This document shows positions 1-11,431 of a stretch of 64,000 bases of DNA, in pieces (the first letter of the stretch is position 1; each line of letters starts with the position of its first letter). The stretch is from Pieris napi. Taxonomy: Eukaryota; Arthropoda; Insecta; Lepidoptera; Pieridae. The position numbers and the translations under genes were made by a program. Below the pieces are notes generated by a model. It worked only from the letters and a program-made list of their open reading frames with translations. It did no database searches and was not told where the DNA came from. Location of the stretch: positions 5,404,501 through 5,468,500 of the forward strand of contig NC_062259.1 in the NCBI RefSeq assembly GCF_905475465.1, given 5' to 3'.

Positions 1-501
1 AAAGTATCATAAGACTCCTAAGGCGATCTAAGTTTACATGGTAAGTATTTATGTGTATTCTAACATTGGTATTCTTAACTGACTTCAAATCAAGGAAGTT
101 ATCATTTTGTTTTCTGTGTTTTAATATTTGACCTTTTAAGCTTCCAAGCATGTGTGTTACATTTTATTTGTATTCTCAAATTTCTTTGAAACTAAAAGTT
201 GTATATGATGTATATATACAAATATGACATAATATATCAGGTACATTCCAACTTAAGGAACATCAAAATCAGTTCACAGTGAGATTAAATGTATCCACAC
301 ATTTAAAGTAAATAATGTTGACAGGTATTTGAGGTCAGTTTAGTTTGTTTTAATTACTTATTCATTTTAATATTTACATATTACTTAGTTCATTTGTATT
401 TTTTTCTTTACAGGTACTTTAGAGCCATAATATTAATATCATCTTTGTCTTTTTTATTTGGAATTGCTAACATTGCCTATAAGTTCTACTGTAAGAAATA
501 A
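1..501 (+). CDS. 3' end of an unidentified membrane protein (partial)
   Basis: Two exons are visible: 1-40 (donor GTAAGT at 41) and 414-501 (acceptor TTTACAG before 414, stop TAA at 499-501). They join in frame to a tail of about 41 residues: a basic stretch (RLLRRSK), one hydrophobic segment of about 20 residues (from YFRAIILIS to IANIAY), and the end KFYCKK. The hydrophobic segment near the C-terminus suggests a tail-anchored or multi-pass membrane protein. The final lysines are not placed as a KKXX ER-retrieval signal. The rest of the gene lies left of the window and I do not recognise the family. The exon join is supported by both splice sites and continuous frame; the function is unknown. 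Confidence 0.55.
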
Positions 502-1579
502 TTATAAGTTTAAGTGCATTTCACAAATAATATGTAATACAACTATACTAGCTCTCTTTTGACACTAAGTTATTGAGTATTTAAATAAAAGAGGGTTAAA
601 TCTGCACTGAATTTTTAAGCTATCATTGTTAGTGGTGCTTGTGTTGTTTGCAAAAGTGATCAACAATAGTATTACCAATGAAAATTGTTATAATACTTTT
701 TTTAATGTATAATATCTGCAGATATATTAGCTATTGTTATCTTTATTCAGGAGAGCAGTAATATCTTTAAAAAAAAATTCAAAAAATCTAGGCTGTGAAC
801 AAACTCACAACTTTTATTTTTAAATATTGAACTTTTTTATGATAAATTAATCAGTATTAGGATATACTTATCTGTCTTATATAATTGCAGTGTTAACAAT
901 TTATTTTAATGTGTACTTAGTCAAAACAGTGTCTAGCTTTAAAGCAAATAATATAAATTTTCTATTTTGATAAATATTAAGTATTTATTTTCAGTATGGT
1001 TTCAACTCAGTGTTTAAACAATCAATTTTCTAAGAAACTATTTGTATGATTATTGACATATTGTAAAATACATTTATGTAAGAATACTACTTATTATTAT
1101 ATTTTAGGATAAGACTATATGTAATTTTTTGATAAAAGGACATATTTTGTTTGAAGATTGTTCAACTATACAATTTAATTTTTGTGTACCTACAGAAACA
1201 TTTTTCTTTGTTTACAAAGATTTGCAAATAGGTAAACTTATTAAAAATCCATGGAATTTTTGTTTGGTATGCAAACATGCATAAATTACCATTTCAATTA
1301 TTATGTTATGAGCTTAATTGTTTACTGTATAATACATATAAATAAAAATCAAAAGGTTTTAACTGAATATTCCTCATTCCTTTCCCTATAATACCTTAAA
1401 AACATACATACAATATTTGTTATAATATAAAAAATGCTAACAATATGCTATGAAAACATATTTTAGAAATATTTATTCTGGTTTTGACTGTAAACTATAA
1501 CTCTTTTTTACTATAATTCTTAACTGTGTGATTATATAAATATAACAGGCTAACCAAATACCTTCTACAATACAATGAG
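502..1579 (+). other. Probable 3' UTR and AT-rich intergenic sequence
   Basis: AT-rich sequence without a credible ORF. AATAAA-type signals occur near 583 and near 1340, so either could end the transcript of the gene stopping at 501. No repeat family recognised. Confidence 0.4.
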
Positions 1580-1582
1580 TTA

Positions 1583-1890
1583 AGGCCGATTTACATTATC
1601 TTAGTGTTTAGGAGAGTGCTTTAGTACAACTTGAAAGGCAAGTTCTTTAGCGTAGCGTTTACTAAAGCAAGTAGCGTTTACATGTTTCAACTAAAGTACT
1701 ATCCTAAAGCACTCTCCTAAACACTAAAGGTCGATTTACATTATCTTAGTGTTTAGGACAGTATTTTAGTACAAGTTGAAAGGCAAGTTCTTTAGCGTAG
1801 CGTTTACTAAAGCAAGTAGCGTTTACATGTTTCAACTAAAGTACTATCCTAAAGCACTCTCCTAAACACTAAGATAATGTAAATCGGCCT
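1583..1890. mobile_element. PIF/Harbinger-type MITE, tandemly dimerised
   Basis: Terminal inverted repeats start AGGCCGATTTACATTATCTT and end with its reverse complement; TTA is duplicated on both sides (1580-1582 and 1891-1893), the TWA-type target duplication of PIF/Harbinger elements. The element is internally a tandem dimer: unit one 1583-1727, unit two 1728-1890. The right terminal repeat of unit one is missing at the junction. Each unit is itself a hairpin (CTTTAGTAC... against GTACT..TAAAG). No coding capacity. Confidence 0.75.
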
Positions 1891-1893
1891 TTA

Positions 1894-3600
1894 TATGTAG
1901 TCTGAGAAGCCTATTATTTCTAAAGCGCTTCCTTGATGCTCTCGAATAAATTACATGCCGTATATCGATGACTATAACAATTAAAATACATTAAATGTTA
2001 GTTTAAAAACATTATTTATTTAAAGCAGTAATTAAACTGAATTTTAGCATTCCGCCATACCTTTAAATAATTCTGGTAAGTAAGTAAAAGTGTTTTAGCA
2101 ATGCGTGAAGAAAAGGATTCGTTCTGTATTAATTAATCTCCTACACGGTAGAGTACTGATGGTCCGTACTCAATTGGGAATTACTGGTGCCCGTTGAGTT
2201 ATGACTCTCTTGTTTGATAGATCTTAATATAGGTCTCAAATGAAATGGTTTTGGAGATTTTAACCTTCCTGCGGTAACGTGTTTTCTAAATATATTATTT
2301 ACGTTATTTCGTATTGCAGGTGGATTTGTCGTAACTTGCGATTGAGTGATCGTTCGATTGTATATTTGTATCTGAATGACGTTTCCGTTACTGGAAGGAT
2401 CGTCCTTTTTTTCGAACGTCTGCGTAAGTGGATTGTAGCTGTACGATCCGAATATTGCTCTGAAAATTCATAATTCCTTGTTACGTATTTTAAAGATTAA
2501 ATAGCGATATAGATATCAATGCAAACCAATCTTCTCTCATACAAGGCGAAATAGAAGTAAGTACATACCCACCCCACCCAATGGGGCATGGGGACAAAAG
2601 TATTTAAAAAACGCAATGTTGATCAACCTTCTAAACACGATCCCGTTTTAGGGTCTAAGATATCTTATACTTGGCAGTATCTTCCTTCATCGTAAGTGTT
2701 AATTGCGCAGAAAGAAAGAAACGCATGACCTCGTTGAGACGCATGTCGCAACAATTTACACTATCATTATGATAGGTATGCCTTAATTTTACAATAGAGT
2801 ACGAAATAAAAGATGTGTATACATATGCACATAAATAAGTACATTTTATGCTTTTAAAAAAGGGTGTAAAGCTTTTTTATAGAATTAATAAAACCGAAAT
2901 AGTATTGCGAAAGTCAATTCCCTTAATTCTCGATATGAGAGCAATACAGCTCCCGGTATTATAATTTGAACTATTGTAGAAAAAGCGTAACTGAGCGAGT
3001 TCTTTTCTATAAGACAAAATTCGTCTATCGACATATTCTTAAAGTTAATAAATCAATAATACATACGGCTTAACAAACTCCTCAACAACGAAACGTGGCA
3101 ATTTTTCTTTTCCATAAACATTGAATATTCTGAAAATTTGTAAATACATATTTAAAAATGTTTCATACAGAAATATAAGAGAAGTTAACATACATTAAAA
3201 ACTGATTTATCACAAGTAAAAGGAGTATCATTATGTACTTCGACAGGTCTATGGATCTATAAATATAGTAAAATTACAGCGGTTTTTATTACTATTCTAA
3301 CTTTTGTTTATTCTTATAGCATTTTTACAATATACCATAAAAATGTAATAAAATATTAAACGGAAATGGCCCAATACTATACATTTCGTATAAACGAATA
3401 CGTTATTAGATAGACACTGACGTGTTGGTCATGAAAACGTATCAATCAATGAAACAATTTCACTGAACTATGTATGACAATTTGCTTAAAGAACATCCGG
3501 TTCAATAAAGAGATATGTTTATAACACGGCAAGTGGGCGGACAGGAAAATGGTGGGCGGGTCTTTGTATGGTCCGCTACAGCCCTCTGAGCAACCCTCCG
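1894..3600. other. Intergenic and upstream region of Fer1
   Basis: No convincing ORF, RNA gene or recognised repeat. GC rises near 3530-3600, where two GGGCGG-like boxes occur (GTGGGCGG near 3533, GGTGGGCGGG near 3551), just before the presumed Fer1 start region. Confidence 0.4.
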
Positions 3601-3607
3601 AACCTCA

Positions 3608-3617
3608 ATTCAGTTTT
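3608..3617 (+). promoter_or_regulatory. Possible Fer1 initiator (TCAGTT)
   Basis: TCAGTT at 3610-3615 matches the arthropod initiator consensus and lies about 105 bp before the Fer1 ATG, just after GC-box-like motifs. I could not see a clear DPE at the expected distance. Motif evidence only. Confidence 0.3.
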
Positions 3618-3716
3618 ACGAGTCGAACAATTCGTACAATGTCGACTGCGCAGTATCTCTTTAGTAAAAAACCGTGAAATATGTTTAAAAATGAAAGTGT
3701 TTTTTAGTAATGCAAT

Positions 3717-6700
3717 ATGGATAATGCTAATTTAAACGTGTGTAATTTAGAAAATGGCATAATGCCTATGAACATAGATCGGTCTCCAAATTCTGGCCAC
3801 AATTCGGACATGTTCCTTTATGATGATTCTTCAATGTCTGATGGCAGTTTATACGCTAGTGACCAAGAAAACCTTTCAATTCCACGAAAACGGTAAGAAA
3901 TAATTTAATTCTATGTGCGAATTTTTAAGCTATCTTCAACATATATCATATTTACACACAATTTGCATTTTATGATTTTCTTTTATGCATTTAAGCGAAG
4001 ACATTGTTTTAATTGGAAAATCCTTTCAATCTATGTTTGTGTCAAAATTAGATACGTTGCTATTGAAATTGGAACCACAATCTTAATTTATTAACAACTT
4101 GATTAAATCGTAGTTTGAGAATATTCCATCTATTCAAATATATATTTTTTTTGTTTCACAATTAGTAAGTAATTGTAGTTATTAAGTTAGGTAAGTAAAT
4201 TGCCGTCTTTCCCTTAGATTAAATTTCCTATTGTTAATGAAATAACGTTTTTTTTTACTTGTTTTAACTTACAACAGGTCAGAATGTAGACGGCTGCATA
4301 AACGGCGAAGTCGGTGTCCGCAACAACAAATTCAACAACGGCAAGCAGCTAATCTGCGAGAACGGCGACGTATGCAATCAATCAATGATGCCTTCGAAGG
4401 TCTCCGGGCACATATACCAACGCTACCTTACGAAAAACGATTGTCTAAAGTCGACACACTGAAGCTCGCTATCGGCTACATAAGCTTTCTTGGAGAATTG
4501 GTAAATAACCTATAATAAACTTAAACAATATATAATTTTATTGTAGGTATACGGTCCATAAAAACCAGAAGATTGGTAATGCTCGAGTCAGTATCGTATG
4601 GTTTATAACTTACTTTTTGGAACGAAGTTCCTTATCGCGTGTTGTGAAAGGGGGCTAGACGGAAAAAATTCTTACGAAAAGTTGTCACGACACTTTTTTG
4701 CTATTTGCTATTGTAATACACCGGTTCTCGTCCGATCACCGAAGTTAAGCAACGTCGGGCGAGGTCAGTACTTGGATGGGTGACCGCCTGGGAACACCTC
4801 GTGATGTTGGCTTTTTTTTGCGTCGTAAGATTGGTGTCGAGAAAATCTATCATACTGTTATGATACCAATTAACATATAAATTAATCGAAAGGAATTTCG
4901 TTCCATCCGGGTGTCCCTTGACACCTCTAAAGTTTTTTTTTATAATGGTTCTCAATTGCTTTGCCCGACCAAGTTTATGTCGATTGGCAGGAGTAGCGGA
5001 GTACACTCCAGATACATTTGACGATTATTCTAGATTGAATATTTTTTACCAATAATCTCACACCTTTTTTACCATTACATAATAATATATTGTAGCTTTT
5101 GCAAAACGATTTTTATTTAGACCATGATTTTGTGACTAAAACAGGAGGGCGAATATATCTCTATGCGTATACAATGTGTGTGTGTATTAATATGTAATGA
5201 CTCAATTATATTCTTTGGTTAAAAGGTTCGCACAGATAGAAGTTCATCAGATAACATGCTGTCAGGTGTTGGGAACGGCCAGAATAGAGAGGAACAGAAG
5301 AAAGTTATTGTGAGAGGTAATTTTGTCATTTCTATTTCATAAAACCAAAGATTGCATTACAACTTAAAAAATCGATTTAACTATGTTCTATGATATTAAA
5401 TAATTCCTTGCCGATAACATTTTTACCTTTTATGATTATTATAATTGATTTATTATCGTCATACATACTAATTAGATTAAAATCTATAACTAAAGAAAAC
5501 ATAAGATCTTTGACATAATAGTTTACATTTCTAAACTAATTTATTTTTTGTAATTACAAACATTTAACACACAAAGACTAAGTTCCAATAGACATTTATG
5601 TTCCTAGTAATAAGCACTGGATTATATAGCTACGATTTTTTATGGGCCTTAACCACGGATTGCATCTGTTTCCTTGATCATTTTTGAATTTGACAAGTAG
5701 ATAGATCAGCAGTCTCCTATGTCCAAAATACGTCGTTACTTTTTACTTCTATACCTACGTTTCTACCCTTTTTTGAACACACAACAGGTCGCTTTGTGTT
5801 CACAAGACCAGCCCTGTCTTCTTTACTTCTTCCAAATAGTTTAATCTTATACAACATGCGTAATATTTTTATACTCGCCAAATTGGTATAGGCGGGAAAA
5901 GCGCATCAAAGGTTGTTACACCACAAGACGTGTGAACCCCATTGTTGGGTCAAATAGTGCCAGGGCGCGACCCCTATTTCTGCAATTTGTTTGTACACCT
6001 TTCAGTAATCAATAGTGGTTGCTGCGTAACTAATGTCCTAATTAAGATCTTCCATTGTTTTGATGCCATATTATATTGTGGTAAAACTTCTGACTATCTT
6101 ATACACATTTTCGAAATTAGTAAAATTTTTCTAATATGTACATTGTACACTCTACTTATTTAAAATGTCAAAAGCACTTTGAAACCTTGGACTTTAAAAA
6201 CGTTAGGTTAGACTTTAAAAATTATATCCTACACATGAACTTTAAAATAAGCGGTTAAATTCACCATACATACATACACTCTTTTATCTTTTTATTACTA
6301 GGAAACAGTTTAATTACGATAACTAAATTTCGTCGCATGTGATAAATTGTCATCATTTGGTCCAGGTGCGTTTGGGACTAGTTCCCACGGGACATCGCGT
6401 GATCATCATTGATGTTCGTGCCGTTTATGCAATAACCATGTAAATTAATTTTTTAAAGCGATTATTGTAGCTCTGCGTTGAGTGTTCACACAAATATATG
6501 GTGTACCTAATGACATCTTCTTTGAATTGGATAAACAATAGCATAAAGTGATTATACAAATTTCTGCAATCAAAATACAAAGCCAAAATACAAGTATGTT
6601 AGTAAAAACATTGATTAACTCTCAGTGAGTCAGTCCTATGGTAATGAGAATTGAAATGAATTTTGATTAAACAAAAAACCTAGTCTTGAATAAATGAAAA

Positions 6701-9700
6701 AATTCAAACACCTGTAATTATAAAAATATCTAATAAACAACAGATTTTTTTTTCTTACTTTTGCTACCTCCGAATTGCACTAAATATTATACTATTTATC
6801 ACTTATTAATTATTATTATTACTACAGTAATTCATGTACGTATGACTAATAATGAGATAATGAGGGGAGTATTTTTGACGCTTTTATATTTTTATTAAAT
6901 TTTGCTTACTAGCTTAAGCGCAGTCATATTAGTCTATACTTTTCCTTCAATTAAAACCATTTAATAAGTTAATAATTTTAATATGGCAAAAACAGTACAT
7001 TAAGATATAAGTACATGAATAATGTTTAAAATGTAATGTAAATTTTATACAAGATTTTAAGAATTACAATTACTAATTACAAAAACGACTCATGAATTAC
7101 TGCATATATGCTAATGTAACAATTATTTTCACTGTAAACTTGATACACTTGAATCTTATAATTGCTTATTAATGTAAAAAAATTGTTGGGTAATAAAGTA
7201 AATATACTTAATTCATTTTCCATTTTAATATACAGCTGATGACACATCAGGAATTACAACTCAACAATTGCAACAATGTAAACAAGGGTGTGATATGAAG
7301 TGCATTAGCGAATCACGCCGTAGCAAATTTTCTATTTTGTCTTCAAGTGGGGAGGCGTGTGTATTAGATTGATATTAAGTAGCCCCTTTTAAATATGTTC
7401 ATCAATATTTTCTAAGGATGCTTATAGTTTAGCCGATCGCAATATTAACGCGTTGTTTCCATATAGTATCATCTAATATAATATAATATTCTCGTGTCAC
7501 TATGTGCGTTCCCGTACTCTTCCGAAACGGCTCGCCCGATTCTTATGAATTTTTTTATGCATATTGAGTATGTTTGAGAATCGGCTACTATCTATCTTTC
7601 TAATCCCTAAATGTAAAGGGTGGTCCACCCCTAAATTTTAATTTTTTAATAAAAAAAAATGTTTTTATTTTTTATGATACAACATACAAAAATACATACA
7701 ACCCTTAATTTTCACCTCTCTACGATCGACCCCTATTTTTTATTTGTTGATTAAAATCTTATGACTTGAACTCTGAGGTTTATATAGAGAAACATTCACA
7801 GACAAACCTAAAAAGTTTTTATTTCGGAAAACCGAACAGTCTCTGGGTTAGCATAGCAAAATGTTCTATGTTGGTATGTACTAAAAAGGTAGGATAAGTA
7901 AAATCACATTAAGGAGCAACGAATTTCGCGGAGGCAGTTATGTCATAAAATTCCATGTTGTTGCCGTTTCATATGCCTTTTGTGTAACATTTCAAAAGGC
8001 TTATAATGAAATATAAAGAATCAAGAATTGCGCGCGGCTTTATTTCAAAATTATAAAAAAATATTATTAACAAAGGGGTGAATACTACGATTAACGCCAA
8101 GTGCGCACCGCATAATCTTTTTTTCAATTACTAAAAACACCTTATCGAAATGTTTTGTAGGATTTACATAGAGATTAGTGCGCACGTGCGACACTTTATT
8201 GACTGATTCCGAACGCGGCGAGATTTTTTATGCATTTAATTTTTGTTTAGCATTTAGTACTGGGGATATTGCTTTTTTAACATATTTTAAAATCGCATTA
8301 AGTATTTCGAAGACATGCGAAAACGATATTCAAAAATACACAAAACAAAAGATTGCATAAAGTTTTTACATATTGTAAGTCTGGCTGTTTCTTAGTAAAA
8401 GTAGAACATAAACTGACACTGATTTGATAAGTCATTCAAAATATTGTTTTTTTAATCTTTATCAAGTTTATAATAAAATATTTTAGAAAAAATTACTAAA
8501 ATGCCTATAAAGATATTGCTTGCGCGTCAGATTCTCGATGCTACTGGCATTCCTACGGTAGAAGTAGATATGGTAACGGAATTGGGTTTATTCCGCATCG
8601 GCGTTCCCTCAACCGATGTGAAGAAGGTTGCAGAAGCAGTGCAGATGCGCGACGGAATCCCATCGGAGTACAATGGTAAGGGAGTACTAATGGCTGTTAA
8701 GAATATCAACACTATTATAGGACCGGAGCTTATTAAACAGAATCTAGAGGTGACCATGCAAAAAGAGATAGATCAATTTATGATAGCCCTGGATGGAACT
8801 GAAAACAAATCAAGACTTGGGTCTAATGCCATAATGGCTGTATCGCTAGTTGTCGCTAAAGCTGGCGGAGCAAAAAAAGGGGTCCCCCTGTATCGCCATA
8901 TTTCTGACATGGCTGGAGTCACGAGTATAATACTTCCAGTGCCACACTTTGTTATTTTGACTGGAGGAATTATAGCTTCAAATGGATTACCATTTCAAGA
9001 ATATATTATTATGCCTACTGGGGCTGCATCATTCGCAGAAGCCGTTCGAATTGGTTCTGAAATATATCATTATGTAAAAAATATTATCAAGTCCAAATAC
9101 TGCATTGAAACTACGTATGTGAGTGACTCAGGCGGCTTTGCGATTCCCCTTGAAAGCCACAGAGATGCGTTGCTGTTTTTAACTGATGCCATCAAACAGT
9201 GTGGCTATGTTGGAAAAGCTGAGATTGCAATAAATGCTGCCGCTTCCGATTTATTCAAAGATGGAGCATATGATTTGGAATTTAAAAATCCTAACTCAAA
9301 TCCACAAGAATACATGTCGTCTGATAAATTAGCTGAAGTCTATTTAGATAATATGAAAGAGTTTCCAGTTTGTTCAATTGAAGACGCATTCGAATATGAT
9401 GATTGGGCAGCTTGGTCAACACTTGCTGCCCGAACGCAAAGTCAGCTTTTTGGTAATGACTTGACACAAACAAATCTCCGCAGGGTAGGTCTAGCGGTTG
9501 AAAAGAAAGCGGGAAATACAATTGCACTAAGATTAAACCAAGCCGGTACACTGACAGAAGTAATCGAAGCTTATAAAATATTAAAGACTAATGGATTTGG
9601 AATAGTAGTATGCGACCGTTGGGGCGACACTGATGATTTATTTCTATCGGATCTTGTAGTGGGCTTGTCCGCCGGCCAAGTGAAATGCGGAGCGCCCACT

Positions 9701-11431
9701 CGAGGCGAACATATTGGCAAATACAATCAAATCCTGAGAATCGAGGAAGAGTTAGGTGCTTTGTCTAAATACGCCGGTAAAAACTATCGTAATCAAATAC
9801 AATAAAATTACGTAAACCTATTTAAGTACTTATTATTTTATATCCTTACGCTCTATATCTGTATTTTGACCTAAGTAGGCAATCAATACCAGGTATAGTA
9901 GAATTAATTATTTATCGGCTGCCACATTATGCGACAAGCGGTCTAATCACAGGAAATACTCATTATATCTATTGTAATATAGTCTAAACTGTTATTAATG
10001 CACTTGTAGAATCGAATTCTATTAGGGTTGCCATATCGTCGGGGCTGCTCAATAAAATGAAGTAGACGTGTAAAATTGTCTACTGTATTTTTTTTTCTTT
10101 TTAAATTGTAGAACGGCAAGAAAGTTCAAATTAACTTTTTCACGTCAGAATTTAACAATTGAAAATGAGATGGAAAATTGGTCAATCGCCATAAAAAGTC
10201 ATAGAGACCACAGAGATTCATATGCGTAGGTAAACGTTGTAATGATGTTTTAACTTGAAAATGTTAGATTTTTTAGATTAAATTACGTAGTAAATAAAGT
10301 TGAGTAGTTTAATATGTTATCGGTCGTTAATGAATGGCATAGGTCAACCCTATCTTGCGATATGGTTTAGGGGCATAATAGCACGCACGTGCGTCACCCT
10401 CGGCTACACCCTAACACTACCCTATACACCGCATTCGCAAAGTTTTGTTAGCCCCCAGAGAATATTTAGACTCTCTTCAAAGTAATTGTAGATAAATAAA
10501 ACTAATGTTAACGCAAGGGTGAAAGCGATTTAAATGTTTTTCATTAACTATTTAATACATGGTACAATTAATATTCTTTATCTTAATATGAAACTCCGTT
10601 TACTGTAGGAAATAGGTATTATATTAAATAATACTATAAATATTGTATATCTTTGAAGGAGTTATGACTGTAAAGTAGCATCGAAAATTATTTAAAACAT
10701 ATAAAGAAACTTGCTTGTATATATACCGAGGGATCCAACACGGCTGCGGGTGGGTGTTGGGCCTGCATGTTGCACCGCGCTATATTCGAAAAATTGTTAC
10801 GCCACGTCTATAAGAATATTTAATCACCTTCCTAGAAGTTATAGATCGCTGCCATGTAATGTTTTCAAGGGGAAGGTGATTAGGTTTTTAAAGTCAAGGT
10901 TATAGCGTGAACGAGTATTTCGACCATTAACAATTATTATAAATGACTTAACTTCTTATTATGACATTATTTTAATGTTCTTATTATATGACATTGCAAA
11001 AAATTTATATGACATTTGCATGTCTATTTATATATGGCTGATTGTGCCGATTTTTCTCGTTGATCGATGTAATTGTACGACTCTCTTGGCAAATAAACGA
11101 TTTATTTATTTATTAAAGAAATCTGAAAATAAACTCCATATTTCGTAGGTATGTGCTATTTGTATAAGAGAACGAGGCAAACTTATATTCAAAGGATTTT
11201 TTAAATAAAATTTATATGGTATTTAATTTTAAAAAAAATTAACAAAATATATACGTATTCACGTCACATAATTTTTTTTCAGGCAGTAATTTCCAGTCAC
11301 ATTCCCTTTCGTGGTCACGACGGGGTGACAGGCCCCCAGGTACAACTTTGCACGCCAAAATCTGGGTTCCGGAGGATCCAAGAGTATTCAATAGCACAAT
11401 TGACCTCCTTGACAAAGAAGAGCTAAGATAA
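3717..11431 (+). CDS. Fer1: bHLH transcription factor Fer1 (PTF1A orthologue)
   Basis: Exons 3717-3892, 4278-4500, 5226-5316 and 11283-11431 splice in frame (GT-AG throughout) to a 212-residue protein. The bHLH domain is at about residues 79-133: basic part RQAANLRERRRMQSINDAF, then helix-loop-helix with IPTLPYEKRLSKVDTLKLAI, the PTF1A signature. The C-terminal exon supplies two further PTF1A-family blocks, HSLSW and KIWVPEDPR, which confirm the last exon although it lies 6 kb away. PTF1A/Fer1 proteins are nuclear E-box binding factors that act as heterodimers with E-proteins (Daughterless in flies) in neural and glandular cell fate. The start chosen is the first ATG after the GC-rich leader; it opens an acidic, serine-rich N-terminus. 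Intron 3 (5317-11282) contains an enolase-like ORF, a LINE fragment and a possible alternative terminal exon. Confidence 0.9.
4598..4930 (+). repeat. 5S rRNA-derived sequence inside a dispersed repeat (Fer1 intron 2)
   Basis: 4716-4811 matches the 3' four-fifths of insect 5S rRNA: GGTTCTCGTCCGATCACCGA, then the internal control region with TTGGATGGGTGACCGCCTGG, and the end GATGTTGGC followed by a T8 run that resembles a Pol III terminator. About the first 20 nt of 5S are missing, so this is a truncated pseudogene or the 5S-derived part of a SINE. The flanks carry GGAACGAAGTTCC on the left and CGAAAGGAATTTCGTTCC on the right, which look like parts of a wider dispersed repeat. Confidence 0.7.
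7236..7372 (+). other. Candidate alternative terminal exon of Fer1
   Basis: A TATACAG acceptor ends at 7235. The following sequence joins in the correct phase to Fer1 exon 3 (which ends with one base of a codon) and stays open for 45 codons to TGA at 7370-7372 (ADDTSGITTQQLQQCKQGCD...). If used, it would give a shorter Fer1 ending without the HSLSW and WVPEDPR blocks of the main last exon. It has no recognisable domain. The frame match has a one-in-three chance of being accidental, but an open stretch of this length in AT-rich intron is less expected. Confidence 0.35.
7470..7870. repeat. Dispersed lepidopteran-type repeat in Fer1 intron 3
   Basis: The stretch around ATTCTCGTGTCACTATGTGC, CCGAAACGGCTCGCCCGATT and GGGTGGTCCACCCCTAAATT has the look of a common dispersed insect repeat (non-coding tail of a retroelement). 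Assignment is from memory of similar repeats; ends are not defined. Confidence 0.4.
8501..9805 (+). CDS. Enolase-like protein, intronless, predicted catalytically inactive
   Basis: A 434-residue ORF aligns with insect enolase from end to end without gaps that I can see (N-terminus ILDATGIPTVEVD, C-terminus KYNQILRIEEELG). Enolase interconverts 2-phosphoglycerate and phosphoenolpyruvate. Here the essential residues are mostly changed: loop SGASTG is STDVKK (37-42); substrate His is Ile158; general-acid Glu is Ser210 (SDSGGF); metal Asp is Asn245; metal Asp of GDDLT is Asn319; general-base Lys is Arg344; SHRSG is CDRWG (371-375). Glu167, Glu294 and Lys395 remain. So it is probably a pseudoenzyme, yet the ORF has no stop or frameshift. 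It lies inside Fer1 intron 3 on the same strand and has no introns, which suggests an old retrocopy. AATAAA at 9801-9806 overlaps the stop codon. It could be a tissue-restricted (for example testis) paralogue; that is inference. Confidence 0.85.
   Translation: MPIKILLARQILDATGIPTVEVDMVTELGLFRIGVPSTDVKKVAEAVQMRDGIPSEYNGKGVLMAVKNINTIIGPELIKQNLEVTMQKEIDQFMIALDGTENKSRLGSNAIMAVSLVVAKAGGAKKGVPLYRHISDMAGVTSIILPVPHFVILTGGIIASNGLPFQEYIIMPTGAASFAEAVRIGSEIYHYVKNIIKSKYCIETTYVSDSGGFAIPLESHRDALLFLTDAIKQCGYVGKAEIAINAAASDLFKDGAYDLEFKNPNSNPQEYMSSDKLAEVYLDNMKEFPVCSIEDAFEYDDWAAWSTLAARTQSQLFGNDLTQTNLRRVGLAVEKKAGNTIALRLNQAGTLTEVIEAYKILKTNGFGIVVCDRWGDTDDLFLSDLVVGLSAGQVKCGAPTRGEHIGKYNQILRIEEELGALSKYAGKNYRNQIQ
10711..11110 (+). 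pseudogene. 3' end of a Jockey/CR1-like LINE
   Basis: The translation from 10711 to 10905 contains IFNHLPRSYRSLPCNVFKGK, the conserved tail after the reverse transcriptase of Jockey/CR1-type non-LTR elements (arthropod versions read IFNxLPxxxRxL). It is followed by a 3' UTR and a (ATTT)n-like end near 11100. The 5' part is absent. It lies in Fer1 intron 3. Confidence 0.65.

Noticed and set aside
2279..2473. 64-codon ORF upstream of Fer1
   Set aside because: No domain, no clear promoter or splice context and low-complexity AT-rich surroundings; probably chance.
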